DNA of 21,651 bases. Origin: Botryllus schlosseri. Taxonomy: Eukaryota; Chordata; Ascidiacea; Stolidobranchia; Styelidae. Positions within the stretch are counted from its first letter, which is position 1, and the number at the start of each line of letters is the position of its first letter. The notes under the pieces were generated by a model. It was not told the origin of the DNA. It worked only from the letters and a program-made list of their open reading frames with translations, and made no database searches. The stretch lies in NCBI GenBank assembly GCA_000444245.1, contig ATSW01007881.1, forward strand, positions 1-21,651. Reading direction: 5' to 3'. This document shows, piece after piece, positions 20,816 through 21,651 of the stretch. Position numbers and translations under genes: made by a program.

Positions 20816-20935
20816 TAGGTTCTAAGGATGGTGTGAACGTGAGGTTCACGTGCGCTTTCTGTGTGTGAACCTAAAAAATTTAGAGGTCCACGTTCACAAA
20901 CGAACCTTGGTAGGTTCTGCACTGTGAACTTTTTT
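20816..20935. repeat. Cluster of GTGAACCT / AGGTTCAC words, palindromic
   Basis: Within 120 bp the motif recurs in both orientations: AGGTTCT, GTGAACGTGAGGTTCACGTG, GTGTGAACCT, CCACGTTCAC, GAACCTTGG, AGGTTCT and GTGAAC. The pattern resembles the word-built subterminal regions of hAT elements elsewhere in the window, but no termini or target duplication were found. Confidence 0.45.
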
Positions 20936-21651
20936 CATATATTACAACTTTCACGTCATTATAACATCTTTGGTTAAAATTTATTGCATTTCAACTGCCT
21001 GCCACTCTATGCGTGGCGTTGGCAGCATAAAAATCAACACTAAACGAGCATGCACCTTGACAATCTCAAAAATTTTACCTGCTTTGGTACAAAAGTTTGC
21101 TCAAAATATCCTGCTTTCAGTTTGCGAATATTTAGTGAGCCTCTGCTGTGAGCTTGAACCGCAATCACTCAACATCAAGAGCAAAATGCGCTACATGTAG
21201 GTATAGTCAGCGAATGATGCTTATTCAACCAATCAAAGAAATTGATATCGTTTTCAGATGCAAAAAAATATAGCAAGCGTACGGGGCCCCATCTCGATTT
21301 CGTGTGTTTATAGTATCATAAAAAACAGATCCGTGCGATTGGAGTGTTGGCTATACTGCTGTATAACTTAATTGTTAATGGGGTGAAACTCGTTTTACTC
21401 TCTGCTCAATATCAACGTAGCAACACTCAGTCGCCGAATACATTGTCTGGTCTGGCCTAGACCGCTAGGGCGTATGCCTATATTCCCTCCCTTGCAAGTC
21501 CTCGTCGAAATTGTTGACAAAGCGACGGAAGATATTTATTTTATGGGATTATTATATCGTTTGATTGCTCCAGTTAATACACTTGGCGACGTTTAAAAAT
21601 ACATTTGGTGACATTTAAAAAGTCGGTATGTACTGCTGAGACTGCCAAGGC
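20936..21651. other. No gene recognised; short tandem pair at the end
   Basis: AT-rich sequence up to the window edge. Near 21580-21620 a unit of about 20 bp (TTGGCGACGTTTAAAAA, then TTGGTGACATTTAAAAA) is doubled. Confidence 0.4.

Overview
This is animal nuclear DNA: AT-rich and intron-bearing, with one recognisable protein-coding gene and many small DNA transposons. The gene encodes a ciliary/flagellar microtubule protein, so the host has motile cilia or flagella. Two very short introns (62 and 67 bp), the large number of short hAT elements and a compact gene suggest an invertebrate. A tunicate or another marine invertebrate is plausible, but the window does not prove it.

The gene is on the minus strand, 8436 down to 1969, in five coding exons. 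The joined frame stays open across four well-formed introns and gives 454 residues. It matches the SAXO1/SAXO2 (FAM154) stabilisers of axonemal microtubules: twelve repeats, each ending in an acidic/aromatic pair, recur every 33-34 residues along almost the whole chain. Introns 1 and 3 are tiny. Introns 2 (1.0 kb) and 4 (4.0 kb) are filled with mobile DNA.

Seven hAT-type non-autonomous elements can be closed with terminal inverted repeats and 8-bp target duplications: 3083-4346, 9338-9743, 10989-11252, 14026-15908, 14216-15509, 14382-15070 and 16271-17560. Those at 14026, 14216 and 14382 are nested one inside another. The 3083 element sits in one copy of a 315-bp tandem repeat, and the neighbouring copy preserves the uninterrupted site. 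Several families carry their own short word repeated just inside their ends (GACTCGAGTC, GGAGCC, AAGTAGAAGT). Less certain relics lie at 4025-4161, 5417-5545, 5712-6148, 7201-7339, 7764-7931, 8541-8850, 8953-10717 and 20816-20935.

The flanks (1-1968, 11261-14017, 15917-16262, 17569-21651) contain no gene I can name. One weak candidate 5' exon for a plus-strand gene, with an N-myristoylation-type start, is at 19807-19869. I found no tRNA, rRNA, CRISPR array or bacterial-type feature. Apart from the gene, the most interesting content is the layered hAT landscape.
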